Assembly: GCA_034927685.1 (NCBI GenBank)
Contig: JAYFPO010000024.1
Coordinates: 1-64,000, forward strand
Direction of reading: 5' to 3'
Length of the DNA: 64,000 bases
Source: RGIG3159 sp034927685
Lineage (GTDB): Bacteria; Bacillota; Clostridia; Oscillospirales; Oscillospiraceae
Part shown: one piece after another, positions 33,748 through 42,546 of the stretch
Numbering within the stretch: the stretch's first letter is position 1
Layout: each line of letters opens with the position of its first letter
The notes under the pieces: model-generated
Told to the model about the DNA's origin: nothing
What the model saw: the letters and a program-made list of their open reading frames with translations, nothing else
The model's database searches: none
Made by a program: the position numbers and the translations under genes

Positions 33748-33981
33748 TTAGTCTGCGATATAGGGCAGCAGGGCAACATGACGGGCGCGCTTAATGGCGT
33801 TCGTCAGCTGACGCTGATGTTTGGCGCAGGTGCCGGTGGTCCGACGGGGCAAAATCTTGCCGCGCTCGGACAGGTAGCGGCGAAGCTTTGCGGTATCTTT
33901 GAAATCAATGGATTCAACCCGGTCAACGCAGAAGCTGCAAACCTTTTTGCGCTTATGCGGACGGCTCTTATCAAAGGCCAT
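33748..33981 (-). CDS. rpsR: Ribosomal protein bS18
   Basis: S18 pairs with S6 on the small ribosomal subunit platform. The 77-residue product starts at ATG 33981 with GGAGG upstream. The KKVCSFCVDRVESIDFKD opening carries a Cys-x-x-Cys, and with the later CAKHQR it could bind zinc, as in the C+ form of S18. The core KLRRYLSERGKILPRRTTGT is highly conserved. It is the last gene of the S6-SSB-S18 operon. Confidence 0.97.
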   Translation of the reverse strand: MAFDKSRPHKRKKVCSFCVDRVESIDFKDTAKLRRYLSERGKILPRRTTGTCAKHQRQLTNAIKRARHVALLPYIAD

Positions 33982-34024
33982 GATAATCCTCCTTTACATG
34001 ATTAAGTCTTGTGGAAAAATTGAA

Positions 34025-34480
34025 TTAGAAGGGAAGCTGATCGTCGCTGTCCTCCAGCATGGCAAAATCAGAGACAGGCGCGGCGCCGGAAAACGTGGTC
34101 GGCGCGGGCGCGTAGCTGTGCTCGCCGCCACTCTGAGAGGGTGCGCTGCCGCCGGACTTGGAGTCGCCGAAGTAGACATTCTCGGCGACCACTTCCGCGC
34201 TGGTTCTCTTATTCCCATCCTTGTCGGTCCAGTTTCTCATCTGGAGCCGGCCGGATACCACCGCCATGCGGCCCTTTACGAAGTACTTGGAGACGAACTC
34301 CGCGGTACTCCGCCAGGCGACGATGTCGATAAAATCCGCTTCCCTTTCGCCGCCGCCTTCCTTGGGCGCGAAGTCCCGGTCGACGGCAAGACGGAAGGAG
34401 ACCACGGCAATCCCGCTGCCTGTGCGGCGGAGCTCCGGGTCACGGGTAAGGCGGCCCATGAGAACGATGTGGTTCAGCAT
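34025..34480 (-). CDS. ssb: Single-stranded DNA-binding protein
   Basis: SSB protects single-stranded DNA in replication and repair. The 151-residue product has the OB-fold N-terminus (MLNHIVLMGRLTRDPELRRT) and a C-terminal acidic tip (DSDDQLPF) that recruits partner proteins. It lies between rpsF and rpsR, as in most Firmicutes. The start is ATG 34480 with GGAGG upstream. Confidence 0.96.
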   Translation of the reverse strand: MLNHIVLMGRLTRDPELRRTGSGIAVVSFRLAVDRDFAPKEGGGEREADFIDIVAWRSTAEFVSKYFVKGRMAVVSGRLQMRNWTDKDGNKRTSAEVVAENVYFGDSKSGGSAPSQSGGEHSYAPAPTTFSGAAPVSDFAMLEDSDDQLPF

Positions 34481-34492
34481 GATAACGCCTCC

Positions 34493-34789
34493 TTACGCTT
34501 CCTCGGCAACGATGATAGAACGGATGACGCCTTCCGTAATCTTGAAGACGCGGTCCAGTTCCGCAGGGAACGCGGGACCAACTTCCATGTTCATCAGGAC
34601 ATAGTAGCCTTCCGGCATGTCGTTGATGGGATACGCAAGCCGACGCTTGCCCCATTCGTCGATCGCGGTAAGCGTACCGTTTTCCTCAACCATTGCTTTG
34701 AACTTTTCCACGAGCGCCTTAATCTCTTCTTCGCCCAGAGTGGCGTTGATGATGTAAAGGACTTCGTACTTGGCAGAAATTTTAGCCAT
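34493..34789 (-). CDS. rpsF: Ribosomal protein bS6
   Basis: S6 binds S18 on the small subunit. The 98-residue product, with YEVLYIINATLGEEEIKALV and the WGKRRLAYPINDMPEGYYVL block, has the normal length and pattern. The start is ATG 34789 with AGGAGG upstream. First gene of the rpsF-ssb-rpsR operon. Confidence 0.96.
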   Translation of the reverse strand: MAKISAKYEVLYIINATLGEEEIKALVEKFKAMVEENGTLTAIDEWGKRRLAYPINDMPEGYYVLMNMEVGPAFPAELDRVFKITEGVIRSIIVAEEA

Positions 34790-34884
34790 GTTTTTGCACC
34801 TCCTTATGGTCTAATGGACGGCAAGCGCGTTGCCGCCAAGGATTTTCCTGTGGCAAAGTATAAAACGCAGCCACAAGCTTGTAT

Positions 34885-34913
34885 AGTATAGCGATTTTTC
34901 GAAGAATTGTCAA
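34885..34913 (-). promoter_or_regulatory. rpsF operon promoter
   Basis: On the minus strand TTGACA (34908-34913) and TATACT (34885-34890) are 17 bases apart, about 95 bases before rpsF. The leader could bind S6-S18, a known autoregulator, but I did not identify the motif. Confidence 0.8.
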
Positions 34914-34988
34914 GAAAATTATTCGAAAAGCAGGAGAATGCGGGAAAACATCGCGCTTCTGGTGCGCGGGTTTCTCTGCGCGGTCGCT

Positions 34989-36080
34989 TCAGGAAAGCAG
35001 CAGATCGGCCAGCGTGTCCGAAAAGTCGTCGGCAGCAGCCAGCGCGGCGGCCAGCGTGTCGCCGGCGGCGCCGAACTCCACCAGGAGGGACTTTTCTGTC
35101 AGGTGCTGGTTGTAACGCTGGGTGCAAAGAGAAATCGGCTTGGCCAGTCCCGGGAAAGTCCGGTTCAGCAGCGCCTGCAGCTTGAGGGCGAAAGAAAGAT
35201 GGCTCTGCCAATCCGGATGGTATAGCCCGCCTTCGTTGGTACCCACCACCAGCATGATCCGCGCAGTTCCGTCCACCGCCGTCGCACCGTTTGTGCCGTC
35301 CGTGTTCAAAAAGGCGTCGCGGTGGACGTCCAGTACCATCTGGATGGAGGGGTACTCGTCCAGATAGCTCTGAATAATGGCTTCCATCCGGTCGTAGGCG
35401 CCGGCATAGGAGGGGTAGTCGTTGATCGTGGTATCGTGCAGGACGGGGATGCCCCGGGCCTCCAGATGCTCGGCGATCTCTGTGCCGACCCGGATGACAG
35501 AGTACCCGGGGTCCAGCGTCCGACAGTCCTCGGTCGCCGCATATTCCCACCCCGGTTCGATGGTATAGGCCTCAGTGGAATGGGTGTGCACAATCAGCAC
35601 AGTGGGCCCATCAGAAAGAGTGATGGCTGGAAGCTCCTGCAGAAGCAGCGATTCCTGGTCGTAGGGCAGGGTGCAGTTGCCGCCGACCGCAATCGCATCG
35701 GCCTCCGCTGCCGCAAAGGCTGCGTCCGTGGGCTGCGCCGCGCCGGTCTCCGGCGCGGTATTCTCCGGTGCAGAGGTCTCCGCTTCCGAGGCAGAAGTCT
35801 CCGCTGCGGCGGCAGCCGCAGTCTCCGCAGCCGCAGTTTCTGCGGCCTCCGCCGGCTCGGAGGAAGGCGCGGAGTCCGTACCCGATGCGGCGGCGTTTAC
35901 CCGCAGAATCTGCCCGGTATTCAGATACAGCAGGAAAGAGCCGCTGCGCGGGTCTGCTGCCAGAGCCTGCGCCCGCAGCCAGAGCGCCGGGCCATACACA
36001 ATCGCGCCGCGCAGCAAGAGTGCCGCGGCAAACAAGGAAAGGCAGACCCGGAACAGGTCATGCCGAAGTTGTCTTCCCAA
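34989..36080 (-). CDS. spoIIP: Stage II sporulation protein P
   Basis: SpoIIP is a peptidoglycan amidase/endopeptidase of the engulfment complex with SpoIID and SpoIIM. The 363-residue protein has an N-terminal membrane anchor (about residues 10-30), an Ala/Glu/Thr-rich disordered linker (about 62-125), and the catalytic domain with VLIVHTHSTEAYTIEPGWEY (metal-binding His and Glu) and MVLDVHRDAF. The C-terminal KSLLVEFGAAGDTLAAALAA is typical. The start is a TTG at 36080, with GAGGGG about eight bases upstream. Its presence indicates a spore former. It stands alone here; gpr, its common partner, is not adjacent. Confidence 0.92.
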   Translation of the reverse strand: MGRQLRHDLFRVCLSLFAAALLLRGAIVYGPALWLRAQALAADPRSGSFLLYLNTGQILRVNAAASGTDSAPSSEPAEAAETAAAETAAAAAAETSASEAETSAPENTAPETGAAQPTDAAFAAAEADAIAVGGNCTLPYDQESLLLQELPAITLSDGPTVLIVHTHSTEAYTIEPGWEYAATEDCRTLDPGYSVIRVGTEIAEHLEARGIPVLHDTTINDYPSYAGAYDRMEAIIQSYLDEYPSIQMVLDVHRDAFLNTDGTNGATAVDGTARIMLVVGTNEGGLYHPDWQSHLSFALKLQALLNRTFPGLAKPISLCTQRYNQHLTEKSLLVEFGAAGDTLAAALAAADDFSDTLADLLLS

Positions 36081-36224
36081 AAAAATCGCCCCTCATCAGC
36101 CTATGCGGCGAAAAGGCGGACAAGACCTGACGGCAGTCTGCCACATCTTCAATTTTGAGAGAGCCGCAAGGATGTGATGCACAGGAAAGGCAAAGGGCTG
36201 CGGGATACGGGATGTATTCCGAGA

Positions 36225-36671
36225 CTAGTTGCGGAGCTTTTGAAAGAAGTCGCGGAGAATCCCGGCGCAGTCTGCCTCCAGCACCCCGGCGGTCGTCAGG
36301 GGGTGGTGGTTATAGGACATGGCGAAGAGATCGGCAACGGAGCCGCAGGAGCCGGCCTTGGGGTCCGCAGCGCCGTAGACGACCCGCGGAATCCGCGCGT
36401 TGATGATGGCCCCGGCACACATGGGGCAGGGCTCCAGCGTCACATAGAGGGTGCATTGCCAGAGACGCCAGCCGCCCAGGGTCCGGCAGGCGTCCGCGAC
36501 GGCCTCGAGCTCCGCGTGGGCCAGGGCGTTTTTGCTGCTTTCCCGCCGGTTGCGTCCCCGACCGACGATGCGGTCTCCGAGCGCGATCACACAGCCAACG
36601 GGGACCTCCCCCGCGGCGGCGGCCTCTTCGGCCAGCAGGAGTGCTTCCCGCATGAAATCCTGATCTTCCAC
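36225..36671 (-). CDS. tadA: tRNA-specific adenosine deaminase
   Basis: TadA converts wobble A34 to inosine in tRNA(Arg). The 148-residue product contains the zinc-site His and catalytic Glu in NALAHAELEAVADAC and the Cys pair in EPCPMCAGAIINARI. The frame is open to 36746, but the N-terminal pattern of the family (EDQDFMREALLLAEEAAAAG) fits a start at GTG 36671 with G-rich SD upstream; TTG 36677 is an alternative, and the reading upstream of them overlaps the cls promoter. It is convergent with nothing nearby and divergent from cls. Confidence 0.92.
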   Translation of the reverse strand: MEDQDFMREALLLAEEAAAAGEVPVGCVIALGDRIVGRGRNRRESSKNALAHAELEAVADACRTLGGWRLWQCTLYVTLEPCPMCAGAIINARIPRVVYGAADPKAGSCGSVADLFAMSYNHHPLTTAGVLEADCAGILRDFFQKLRN

Positions 36672-36730
36672 AAACAATCCCCCCTCCTCCCCAGTGTAAC
36701 CCGAAGTCGGAAAAAGGTCAATCGGGAGGG

Positions 36731-36759
36731 TTGCCGGAATCTTCACGAAATGCTACAAT
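36731..36759 (+). promoter_or_regulatory. cls promoter
   Basis: TTGCCG (36731-36736) and TACAAT (36754-36759) are 17 bases apart, 23 bases before the cls start codon. Confidence 0.65.
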
Positions 36760-36781
36760 ACAGAGAAAGGGAGGAATGTTC

Positions 36782-38308
36782 ATGCGGAATCTGGTCAAGC
36801 TGCTCTTCCAGCGGGTCGTCATCGTCTCGCTCTGCCTGCTGTTCCAGATTGGCGTCATTCTGCTGGGGGTACGGCAGTTTTCCTCGTTTTTCCCGTGGTA
36901 TAATGCCACCGTCGGAATCGGTGCCCTGGTGCTCACCATGGTCATTGTCTCCAAAGAGGGCGACCCGGCCTATAAGATCGCCTGGATTATTCCGATTCTG
37001 GCGGTGCCGGTCTTCGGCGTAACGCTGTATTTGATGTTTGGCGGGAACCACCAGAACCGGCGGCTGCGGAAGCGCCTCCGAATCATGGAGCATACGATGA
37101 CGGACAATCTCCGGCAGGATGCAGAGATTCTGGACCGGCTGGAGGTAGAGAATTCTATGGCCGCGACGCAGGCCCACTATCTGGTGACCAAGGCGGCCTG
37201 CCCGGTGTATCAGAACACCGCGACGGAGTATTTTTCCGTCGGTGACGATTGCTATGTGCGGATGCTGGAGGACCTGCGGAAGGCGGAGCACTTTATTTAC
37301 CTGGAGTATTTTATCCTGGACAAGGGAAAAATGTGGGACAGTATCCTGAAAATTCTGCAGGAAAAGGCCGGGAAAGGGCTGGATGTTCGGGTGATTTACG
37401 ACGACTTTGGCTGCATCACCAGGCTGCCTGCCGGTTATCGCCGGAAGTTGGAGGCCATGGGCATTCGCTGTCGGGTCTACAATCCCTTCATCCCCATCAT
37501 CTCGCCCCGGCTCAACAACCGGGATCACCGCAAGCTGATGATTGTTGACGGGCAGTTCGGCTTTACCGGCGGAATCAATCTGGCGGACGAGTATATCAAT
37601 GTGACCCATCCGTTCGGCCACTGGAAGGACTGCGGCATTCGCCTGGAGGGCGACGCGGTTTGGTCCATGACCGTGATGTTTCTCTCCATGTGGGATCACA
37701 TCCAAAGGGACCTGCGAGAAGAGCCGCTTCTGCCGATCGCGGCCCCATTGCGGGAGGAACGCGGCTATGTGCAGCCCTTCACGGACAGCCCGCTGGACAA
37801 CGAGGGCGTCAGCGAGACGGTGTTTCTCAACATGATTTCCCGGGCAAGAAAGAGCGTTTATATCATGACCCCATACCTGATTCTGGACTCCACCATGCGC
37901 GCGGCGCTCTGCATCGTGGCAAAGTCCGGCATTGATGTGCGGATCATCACGCCGGGCATCCCGGACAAACGGTACGTCTATGCCGTGACCCGCGCAAATT
38001 ATAGGGAGCTGCTGGAGGCGGGTGCCCGCATCTATGAGTACACGCCGGGATTCATGCACTCCAAGGTGGTCGCGGTGGACCTCGAATGCGCAGTGGTCGG
38101 CACGGTCAACATGGATTTTCGCAGCCTGTATCTCCACTTTGAGGATGGCGTGTTTCTCTATAATACCGAGTCTGTGCGGCAGATCTCGGATGATTTTGCA
38201 GATACGCTGCCTCTATGCCGCAGCGTGGAGCTGCGAGCCTACCAGGGACGAAAGTGGTATGTCCGGCTGGTGGAGGTGTGCCTCCGGGTCTTTGCGCCGC
38301 TGATGTGA
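36782..38308 (+). CDS. cls: Cardiolipin synthase
   Basis: Cls joins two phosphatidylglycerol molecules to cardiolipin at the membrane. The 508-residue product has two N-terminal transmembrane helices and two PLD domains: NRDHRKLMIVDGQFGFTGG and FMHSKVVAVDLECAVVGTV, both with the HxKxxxxD catalytic motif. The start is ATG 36782, seven bases after GGGAGG; an ATG at 36776 is too close to that site. It has its own promoter and is divergent from tadA. Confidence 0.95.
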   Translation: MRNLVKLLFQRVVIVSLCLLFQIGVILLGVRQFSSFFPWYNATVGIGALVLTMVIVSKEGDPAYKIAWIIPILAVPVFGVTLYLMFGGNHQNRRLRKRLRIMEHTMTDNLRQDAEILDRLEVENSMAATQAHYLVTKAACPVYQNTATEYFSVGDDCYVRMLEDLRKAEHFIYLEYFILDKGKMWDSILKILQEKAGKGLDVRVIYDDFGCITRLPAGYRRKLEAMGIRCRVYNPFIPIISPRLNNRDHRKLMIVDGQFGFTGGINLADEYINVTHPFGHWKDCGIRLEGDAVWSMTVMFLSMWDHIQRDLREEPLLPIAAPLREERGYVQPFTDSPLDNEGVSETVFLNMISRARKSVYIMTPYLILDSTMRAALCIVAKSGIDVRIITPGIPDKRYVYAVTRANYRELLEAGARIYEYTPGFMHSKVVAVDLECAVVGTVNMDFRSLYLHFEDGVFLYNTESVRQISDDFADTLPLCRSVELRAYQGRKWYVRLVEVCLRVFAPLM

Positions 38309-38342
38309 TTCGCCCCGGGAGCCCCATTCGGCGCAGGAAAGA

Positions 38343-38388
38343 AAGAAGACGAATCCGCTAACCCGCTGGTTGGTGGATTCGTCTTCTT
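38343..38388. terminator. Hairpin between cls and the antiporter gene
   Basis: Perfect 14-base arms (38343-38356 and 38375-38388) enclose an 18-base loop. A pyrimidine-rich run with several T follows on the minus strand, fitting the antiporter; on the plus strand it could also end cls. Confidence 0.6.
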
Positions 38389-38464
38389 GGCGCGGCACCC
38401 GTGGAACCGACCGGCAGCAGGCCGTGCGCGGCAAGCCGTGCGCTTGACCGTACTGGGGGGGGAA

Positions 38465-39757
38465 TTAACCTTGCGGGACGGAAAAACGTTGGTGGGTTGT
38501 TTTGTCCGACTCGATATTTTGAATTTCGCCGGCCTTGGTAAGCGCGGTCTTGGTGATCATCGGTCCGGTCAGTTCGTAAATCAGCACGCCGAACAGGACA
38601 ATATTGCGGACCAAAGCGCCTTCATAGGTGCCAAGGGAGGATGCGGTGACACACATGCCCAGGGCGACACCGGCCTGTGGAGCGAGGGTGAAGCCCAGAT
38701 ATTTTTGAACGGTTGGCTCGCAGTGTACGATGGCGCTGCCAAATCTGGCGCCAAAATACTTACCGAGGACACGGGCAACAATATAAATCACACCAATACT
38801 GATGACGGCGAGGTTGCTGAACACGCTTAATTGCAGTTCGGCGCCGCTTACCACGAAAAACAAAGCAAAAAGCGGTGCGGTCCAACGGTCGGAGCGGGAC
38901 ATAATATCGACTGACCGGGGGCAGAGATTGCAGAAAACGGTGCCGAGCATCATGCAGACCAGCAGGGTGGAGAAGGAAACGTGAACAGCGCCGATCTGGA
39001 ACGAGATTCCGGATAAACCGATGGTCATTAATACAAACGCGATTGTCAAAGACAGCCGGTTGGAATTGGAGAAAAACAGCTTTTCCAGCGCGGTGAGCAA
39101 AGCGCCCATGGCGGCGCCCAACAGCAGGGAGCCGACGATTTCAATCAGGGGTTCCATGATGATGGAAACCACGCTGACGCTGCCGCCCAGCATGGCCTGG
39201 GCAATCCCGAACGAAACGGCGAAGACGATCAGACCGACGGCGTCGTCCAGGGCGACAACGGGCAGCAGCACATCGGTTAAGGGACCCTTTGCTTTATACT
39301 GGCGTACCACCATCAGCGTGGCGGCAGGCGCGGTGGCGGCGGCGATGGCGCCCAGGGTGATGGCTGCCGGGATGTTCAGCACTTTGTCGCCCAGGATAAA
39401 ATGCACAGCCAGCAGACAGACATCTACCAGCACAGCGGCGGAAACGCCTTCCCAGATCGAAATCACCACGGCTTGCCTGCCGGTGTGCCGAAGTTGAGAA
39501 AGACGGAACTCATTGCCAATCGTAAAAGCGATAAAACCGAGCGCGGCATTGATGATGACGTCGACATGCTCGACCGCTTCATAGGAAGAAAAGCCGATTC
39601 CGGAAATGCCCAAACGACCAAGACCATAGGGCCCGACAAGGAGACCTGCGATTAAGTAAGCAGTTACATCCGGAAAATTCAATTTTAACAGCTTAAATAG
39701 TCGGGTCGTCATCAGGCCGGCAAACAGGGCAAAAGCGACAGTGAGCAAGACAAACAT
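38465..39757 (-). CDS. Cation:proton antiporter, CPA2 type
   Basis: The 430-residue product has about 12-13 transmembrane helices of the Na+/H+ exchanger fold. The family block DVTAYLIAGLLVGPYGLGRL is near the N-terminus, and PVVALDDAVGLIVFA contains the acidic pair of the ion-binding site (DD at the helix break). There is no C-terminal TrkA-N or TrkA-C domain, so ligand gating of the KefC kind is absent. The start is ATG 39757 with GAAGG upstream. A promoter on the minus strand, TTGCGT (39819-39824) and TATGAT (39796-39801), 17 bases apart, precedes it. Ion specificity is not determined. Confidence 0.88.
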   Translation of the reverse strand: MFVLLTVAFALFAGLMTTRLFKLLKLNFPDVTAYLIAGLLVGPYGLGRLGISGIGFSSYEAVEHVDVIINAALGFIAFTIGNEFRLSQLRHTGRQAVVISIWEGVSAAVLVDVCLLAVHFILGDKVLNIPAAITLGAIAAATAPAATLMVVRQYKAKGPLTDVLLPVVALDDAVGLIVFAVSFGIAQAMLGGSVSVVSIIMEPLIEIVGSLLLGAAMGALLTALEKLFFSNSNRLSLTIAFVLMTIGLSGISFQIGAVHVSFSTLLVCMMLGTVFCNLCPRSVDIMSRSDRWTAPLFALFFVVSGAELQLSVFSNLAVISIGVIYIVARVLGKYFGARFGSAIVHCEPTVQKYLGFTLAPQAGVALGMCVTASSLGTYEGALVRNIVLFGVLIYELTGPMITKTALTKAGEIQNIESDKTTHQRFSVPQG

Positions 39758-39903
39758 TGGGCATACCTTCTTTATAGAATTTCGATAACAGCACAATCAT
39801 AGCATGTTTTTAGTTAAAACGCAAACGGAGAGGGGAAAAACATACGAAACCCACCAGCCATATTTGTGCAAAAGATCCCACGGAGGGCATCCGCGGGATC
39901 AAA

Positions 39904-40926
39904 TCAGTCGATATAGACGGAATTGTAGATCGACGAGGGAAGCGCATCGGACAGCTCCACCAGAAGATGGTCAAAGCCGCCGGTATAGTCGTAATGGAGC
40001 AGAGGCGAACGCAGTTCGCGGGGCGAGGGGACTTCCAGGGACAGGGAGAGGTCGGCCGTGAAGCCGTGCTCCATTGCGCGGAACACCACTGTGCCGCCGT
40101 GCTCCCGGGCGATTTCCTGCACAATGGTCAGCCCGAGGCCGGCGCCGAATTTTGGGTTTCCGGGTTCCTTTTCACTACGGCAGAAAAGATTCCCCGGCAT
40201 GTCCACAGGTTCGCCAAGGTTGGAAACGCGGATCACGGCGCCGTGCTGTAGGGGTTCCAGACGGATGGTAACGATGCTGCCCGGGTCCGCGAAGCGGATC
40301 GCGTTGGAGAGAAGGTTGAGGACCGCGCGTTCCAGCCGCTGGCGGTCCAGATAGGCGGCAATGGGAGTATTTGGCAGCACGACCGCGAGCTCCAGACCTG
40401 CAATTTCACAGAGCGGCTGCGCCCGCTGACAGAGGTCCTCCAAAAAAGCACGCAAATCTGCCCGCTCCCGATGGACCCCAACGGGAGGTGACGAGACGGC
40501 CTCCATATTGCCCACAGTCCGAAACAACTGGTAGAGGCTGCGGTTTATTTCTGCGGTTTGCCTCTGGATACGCGGATCCTCCTGTTCCTCCAGATAGGGG
40601 AGCAGCGTGGCAGCCAAGCTGAACAGATTGGAGAGCGGGGTTCGAATGGCGCGGGCGGCGGCGGCCAGAACGGTCTGCTGCGCGCCAAGCGGTGTGGCAA
40701 GAAGCAACCGGAAGCCCGCAATGGGCCGTTCCTCCAGGTGAAACGGTTTTTCGCCGGAAACGATGGTGTCGGGAAATTCGCCGCCGCGCAGGAGTTCTAT
40801 GATAGCGGCTTCCATCTCAGCGGCCTGGTCGTTGCATAACACAACGGCGTCGTCCTTGATCAGGAAGGCGGGTTGCTCCAGGCAATTCAGAATCTCGCGG
40901 TATTCGGCGGTTCGATGTTCGTCCAA
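39904..40926 (-). CDS. Histidine-kinase-like protein lacking the phosphoacceptor His
   Basis: The 340-residue protein looks like a cytosolic sensor kinase. Residues 1-85 suggest a PAS-like N-terminus. The dimerisation helix reads AARAIRTPLSNLFSLAATLL; in typical kinases the same spot is HELRTPL, so the phosphorylatable His is replaced by Arg. The ATP-binding domain keeps an N box (AVLNLLSNAIRFADPG) and a G2 box (GAGLGLTIVQEIAREHGG), but the first G box is poor. It starts at TTG 40926 with AGGAGGGG upstream. No response regulator is adjacent. It may bind ATP or act as an allosteric partner instead of a kinase. There is a promoter with a palindrome upstream. Confidence 0.78.
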   Translation of the reverse strand: MDEHRTAEYREILNCLEQPAFLIKDDAVVLCNDQAAEMEAAIIELLRGGEFPDTIVSGEKPFHLEERPIAGFRLLLATPLGAQQTVLAAAARAIRTPLSNLFSLAATLLPYLEEQEDPRIQRQTAEINRSLYQLFRTVGNMEAVSSPPVGVHRERADLRAFLEDLCQRAQPLCEIAGLELAVVLPNTPIAAYLDRQRLERAVLNLLSNAIRFADPGSIVTIRLEPLQHGAVIRVSNLGEPVDMPGNLFCRSEKEPGNPKFGAGLGLTIVQEIAREHGGTVVFRAMEHGFTADLSLSLEVPSPRELRSPLLHYDYTGGFDHLLVELSDALPSSIYNSVYID

Positions 40927-40998
40927 CAGCGTGCTCCCCTCCTTTTCCGGCTGTTAGTATATGTTGAAAAACAGCGTTTCAGCAAGTGAAATATTCCC

Positions 40999-41044
40999 AA
41001 TACTGGGACGACAGTATTATACAGAAGATAGCTAAGCATTGCAA
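40999..41044 (-). promoter_or_regulatory. Promoter of the kinase-like gene with an inverted repeat
   Basis: On the minus strand TTGCAA (41039-41044) and TATAAT (41016-41021) are 17 bases apart. AATACTG (40999-41005) and CAGTATT (41012-41018) form a perfect seven-base inverted repeat with a six-base spacer overlapping the -10 box, which fits an operator. Confidence 0.65.
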
Positions 41045-41154
41045 GCCGAATTGAAAAAAATGGGGAATGATGGGGGGAAGAATTCGCGCAGCGAACGAAA
41101 CTTTCGAAAACAATACGCATGGGCAGGGGGATTCCAGCACGGGTGGCAAAAAAA

Positions 41155-41177
41155 ACAGCCCGCGGGCGGCGGGCTGT
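41155..41177 (-). terminator. cysK terminator
   Basis: Nine-base arms (41155-41163 and 41169-41177) are followed on the minus strand by eight T. Confidence 0.85.
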
Positions 41178-41183
41178 GCAGGA

Positions 41184-42107
41184 TTATTCGAACAGAGGCG
41201 TGGTGAAATAGCGCTCGCCGGTGTCGGCCAGGACTGTGACGACGGTTTTTCCGGGACCCAGTATCTTTGCCAGCTTCAGCGCGGCCGCGGTGTTGGTGCC
41301 GCCGGAGATGCCGCAGAGGATGCCCTCCTCTTTCGCCAGCGCCTGCGCGGTTCGCACGGCCTCGTCATCGGTGATGATGGCGATGTCAGAATAAATCCCG
41401 GTGTCCAGAACGTCGGGAATCAGCCCATCGCCGATGCCCATTTGAATGTGCGCGCCGATGAGGCCGCCGGAGAGCATTGCCGCCTTTTCCGGCTCCACGG
41501 CCCAGATTGTCATGTGCGGATTGGCCTCGCGGAGCGCATGGCCGATCCCGGTCAGCGTGCCGCCGGTGCCAATCCCGGCGCAGAAGCCGTCGATGGGGCC
41601 GTCAGCAGCGGAAAGGATTTCCTGTGCGGTGGTCTCCTCTTGAACCAGAGGGTTGGTCGGATTGGAAAACTGGTTGGGAACAAAGACGTTGGGGTCGGCT
41701 GCCGCCATTTGGCGGACGGTCTCCATGCAGCGCTCGATGCACTCGCCGATGTTTCCTTCATCGTGCACCAGCTTCACCTCCGCGCCGTACTGCTTCATCA
41801 GAAGCATCCGCTCCCGGCTGACGGAGTCCGGCATGACGATGATGACCCGGTAGCCGCGCACCGCGCCGACCAGGGAGAGGCCGATGCCCTGATTGCCGCT
41901 CGTGGGCTCTACGATGATGGTGTCGGGACCGATTCTGCCGTCCCGCTCCGCCGCGTCCAGCATGGCCAGCGCCGTGCGGGACTTGATGGAGCCGCCGACG
42001 TTCACACCCTCGTATTTGACGAGGACCCGGGCGCTGTCCGGCCCGACCAGGCGGTTCAGGCGAATCAGCGGCGTATGCCCCATGGCCTCCAGAATGTTTT
42101 GATACAT
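41184..42107 (-). CDS. cysK: Cysteine synthase A
   Basis: CysK makes cysteine from O-acetylserine and sulfide with PLP. The 307-residue protein has the PLP lysine in GVNVGGSIKSRTALAMLDAA, the asparagine loop TSGNQGIGLSLVGAVRGYR, and the glycine-rich GIGTGGTLTGIG phosphate cradle. The start is ATG 42107 (MYQNILEAMGHTPLIRLNRL). A T-box leader with a Cys specifier precedes it (see 42133-42405), so transcription should rise when tRNA(Cys) is uncharged. Confidence 0.95.
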   Translation of the reverse strand: MYQNILEAMGHTPLIRLNRLVGPDSARVLVKYEGVNVGGSIKSRTALAMLDAAERDGRIGPDTIIVEPTSGNQGIGLSLVGAVRGYRVIIVMPDSVSRERMLLMKQYGAEVKLVHDEGNIGECIERCMETVRQMAAADPNVFVPNQFSNPTNPLVQEETTAQEILSAADGPIDGFCAGIGTGGTLTGIGHALREANPHMTIWAVEPEKAAMLSGGLIGAHIQMGIGDGLIPDVLDTGIYSDIAIITDDEAVRTAQALAKEEGILCGISGGTNTAAALKLAKILGPGKTVVTVLADTGERYFTTPLFE

Positions 42108-42132
42108 GAATCCACGCTTTCTCAGAGGCATA

Positions 42133-42405
42133 GAAAAAAGCTCTCGCCCCTGCCTAAAATATGCAGGGACAAGAGCAAAATGCTCCTGCGGTTCCACCCG
42201 GCTTGACGCAACGCGTCCTCTTATGCGCACAAAAATGCGCCGATCCGTGGTAACGGCGGACCAACCCCGTCCTCCCCTACTGAGCCGAAGCCGTTCAGTT
42301 TGCCCTCACGGGTGCATTCGACCCGGAACCCGGCGCAGCGCTTCCACCGTCCGCTGCTCGCTATGCCCGCTTTCCGAATGTACTCTCCCGATCATCGGTT
42401 TTTTC
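42133..42405 (-). promoter_or_regulatory. T-box leader of cysK, Cys specifier
   Basis: On the minus strand the T-box core GGGTGGAACCGC lies at about 42188-42199, where uncharged tRNA acceptor ends bind. Directly downstream is a terminator stem of GCTCTTG-type arms (42139-42177) followed by six T. Upstream, GAA-TGC-A (near 42310-42320) presents a TGC cysteine codon in the specifier position. Uncharged tRNA(Cys) should therefore release cysK transcription. Confidence 0.9.
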
Positions 42406-42415
42406 ATATGGAGAA

Positions 42416-42444
42416 ATCATACCAGACGAGTATGGATTTGTCAA
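42416..42444 (-). promoter_or_regulatory. Promoter of the cysK T-box leader
   Basis: On the minus strand TTGACA (42439-42444) and TATGAT (42416-42421) are 17 bases apart, very close to consensus. Confidence 0.85.
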
Positions 42445-42546
42445 TCCATAATATGCGGAAAATCCGCAGGGGGAACCCGGTCGCTGCGATCTGCGGGCGC
42501 GCAGCGAAGCGCCGGGAGTTTTCAACAGGGAATTGCCGCCAAATAG

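Noticed and set aside
36081..36180. Sigma-E promoter of spoIIP
   Set aside because: A CATA-like -10 element is visible, but the matching -35 at proper spacing is not, so I could not support it.
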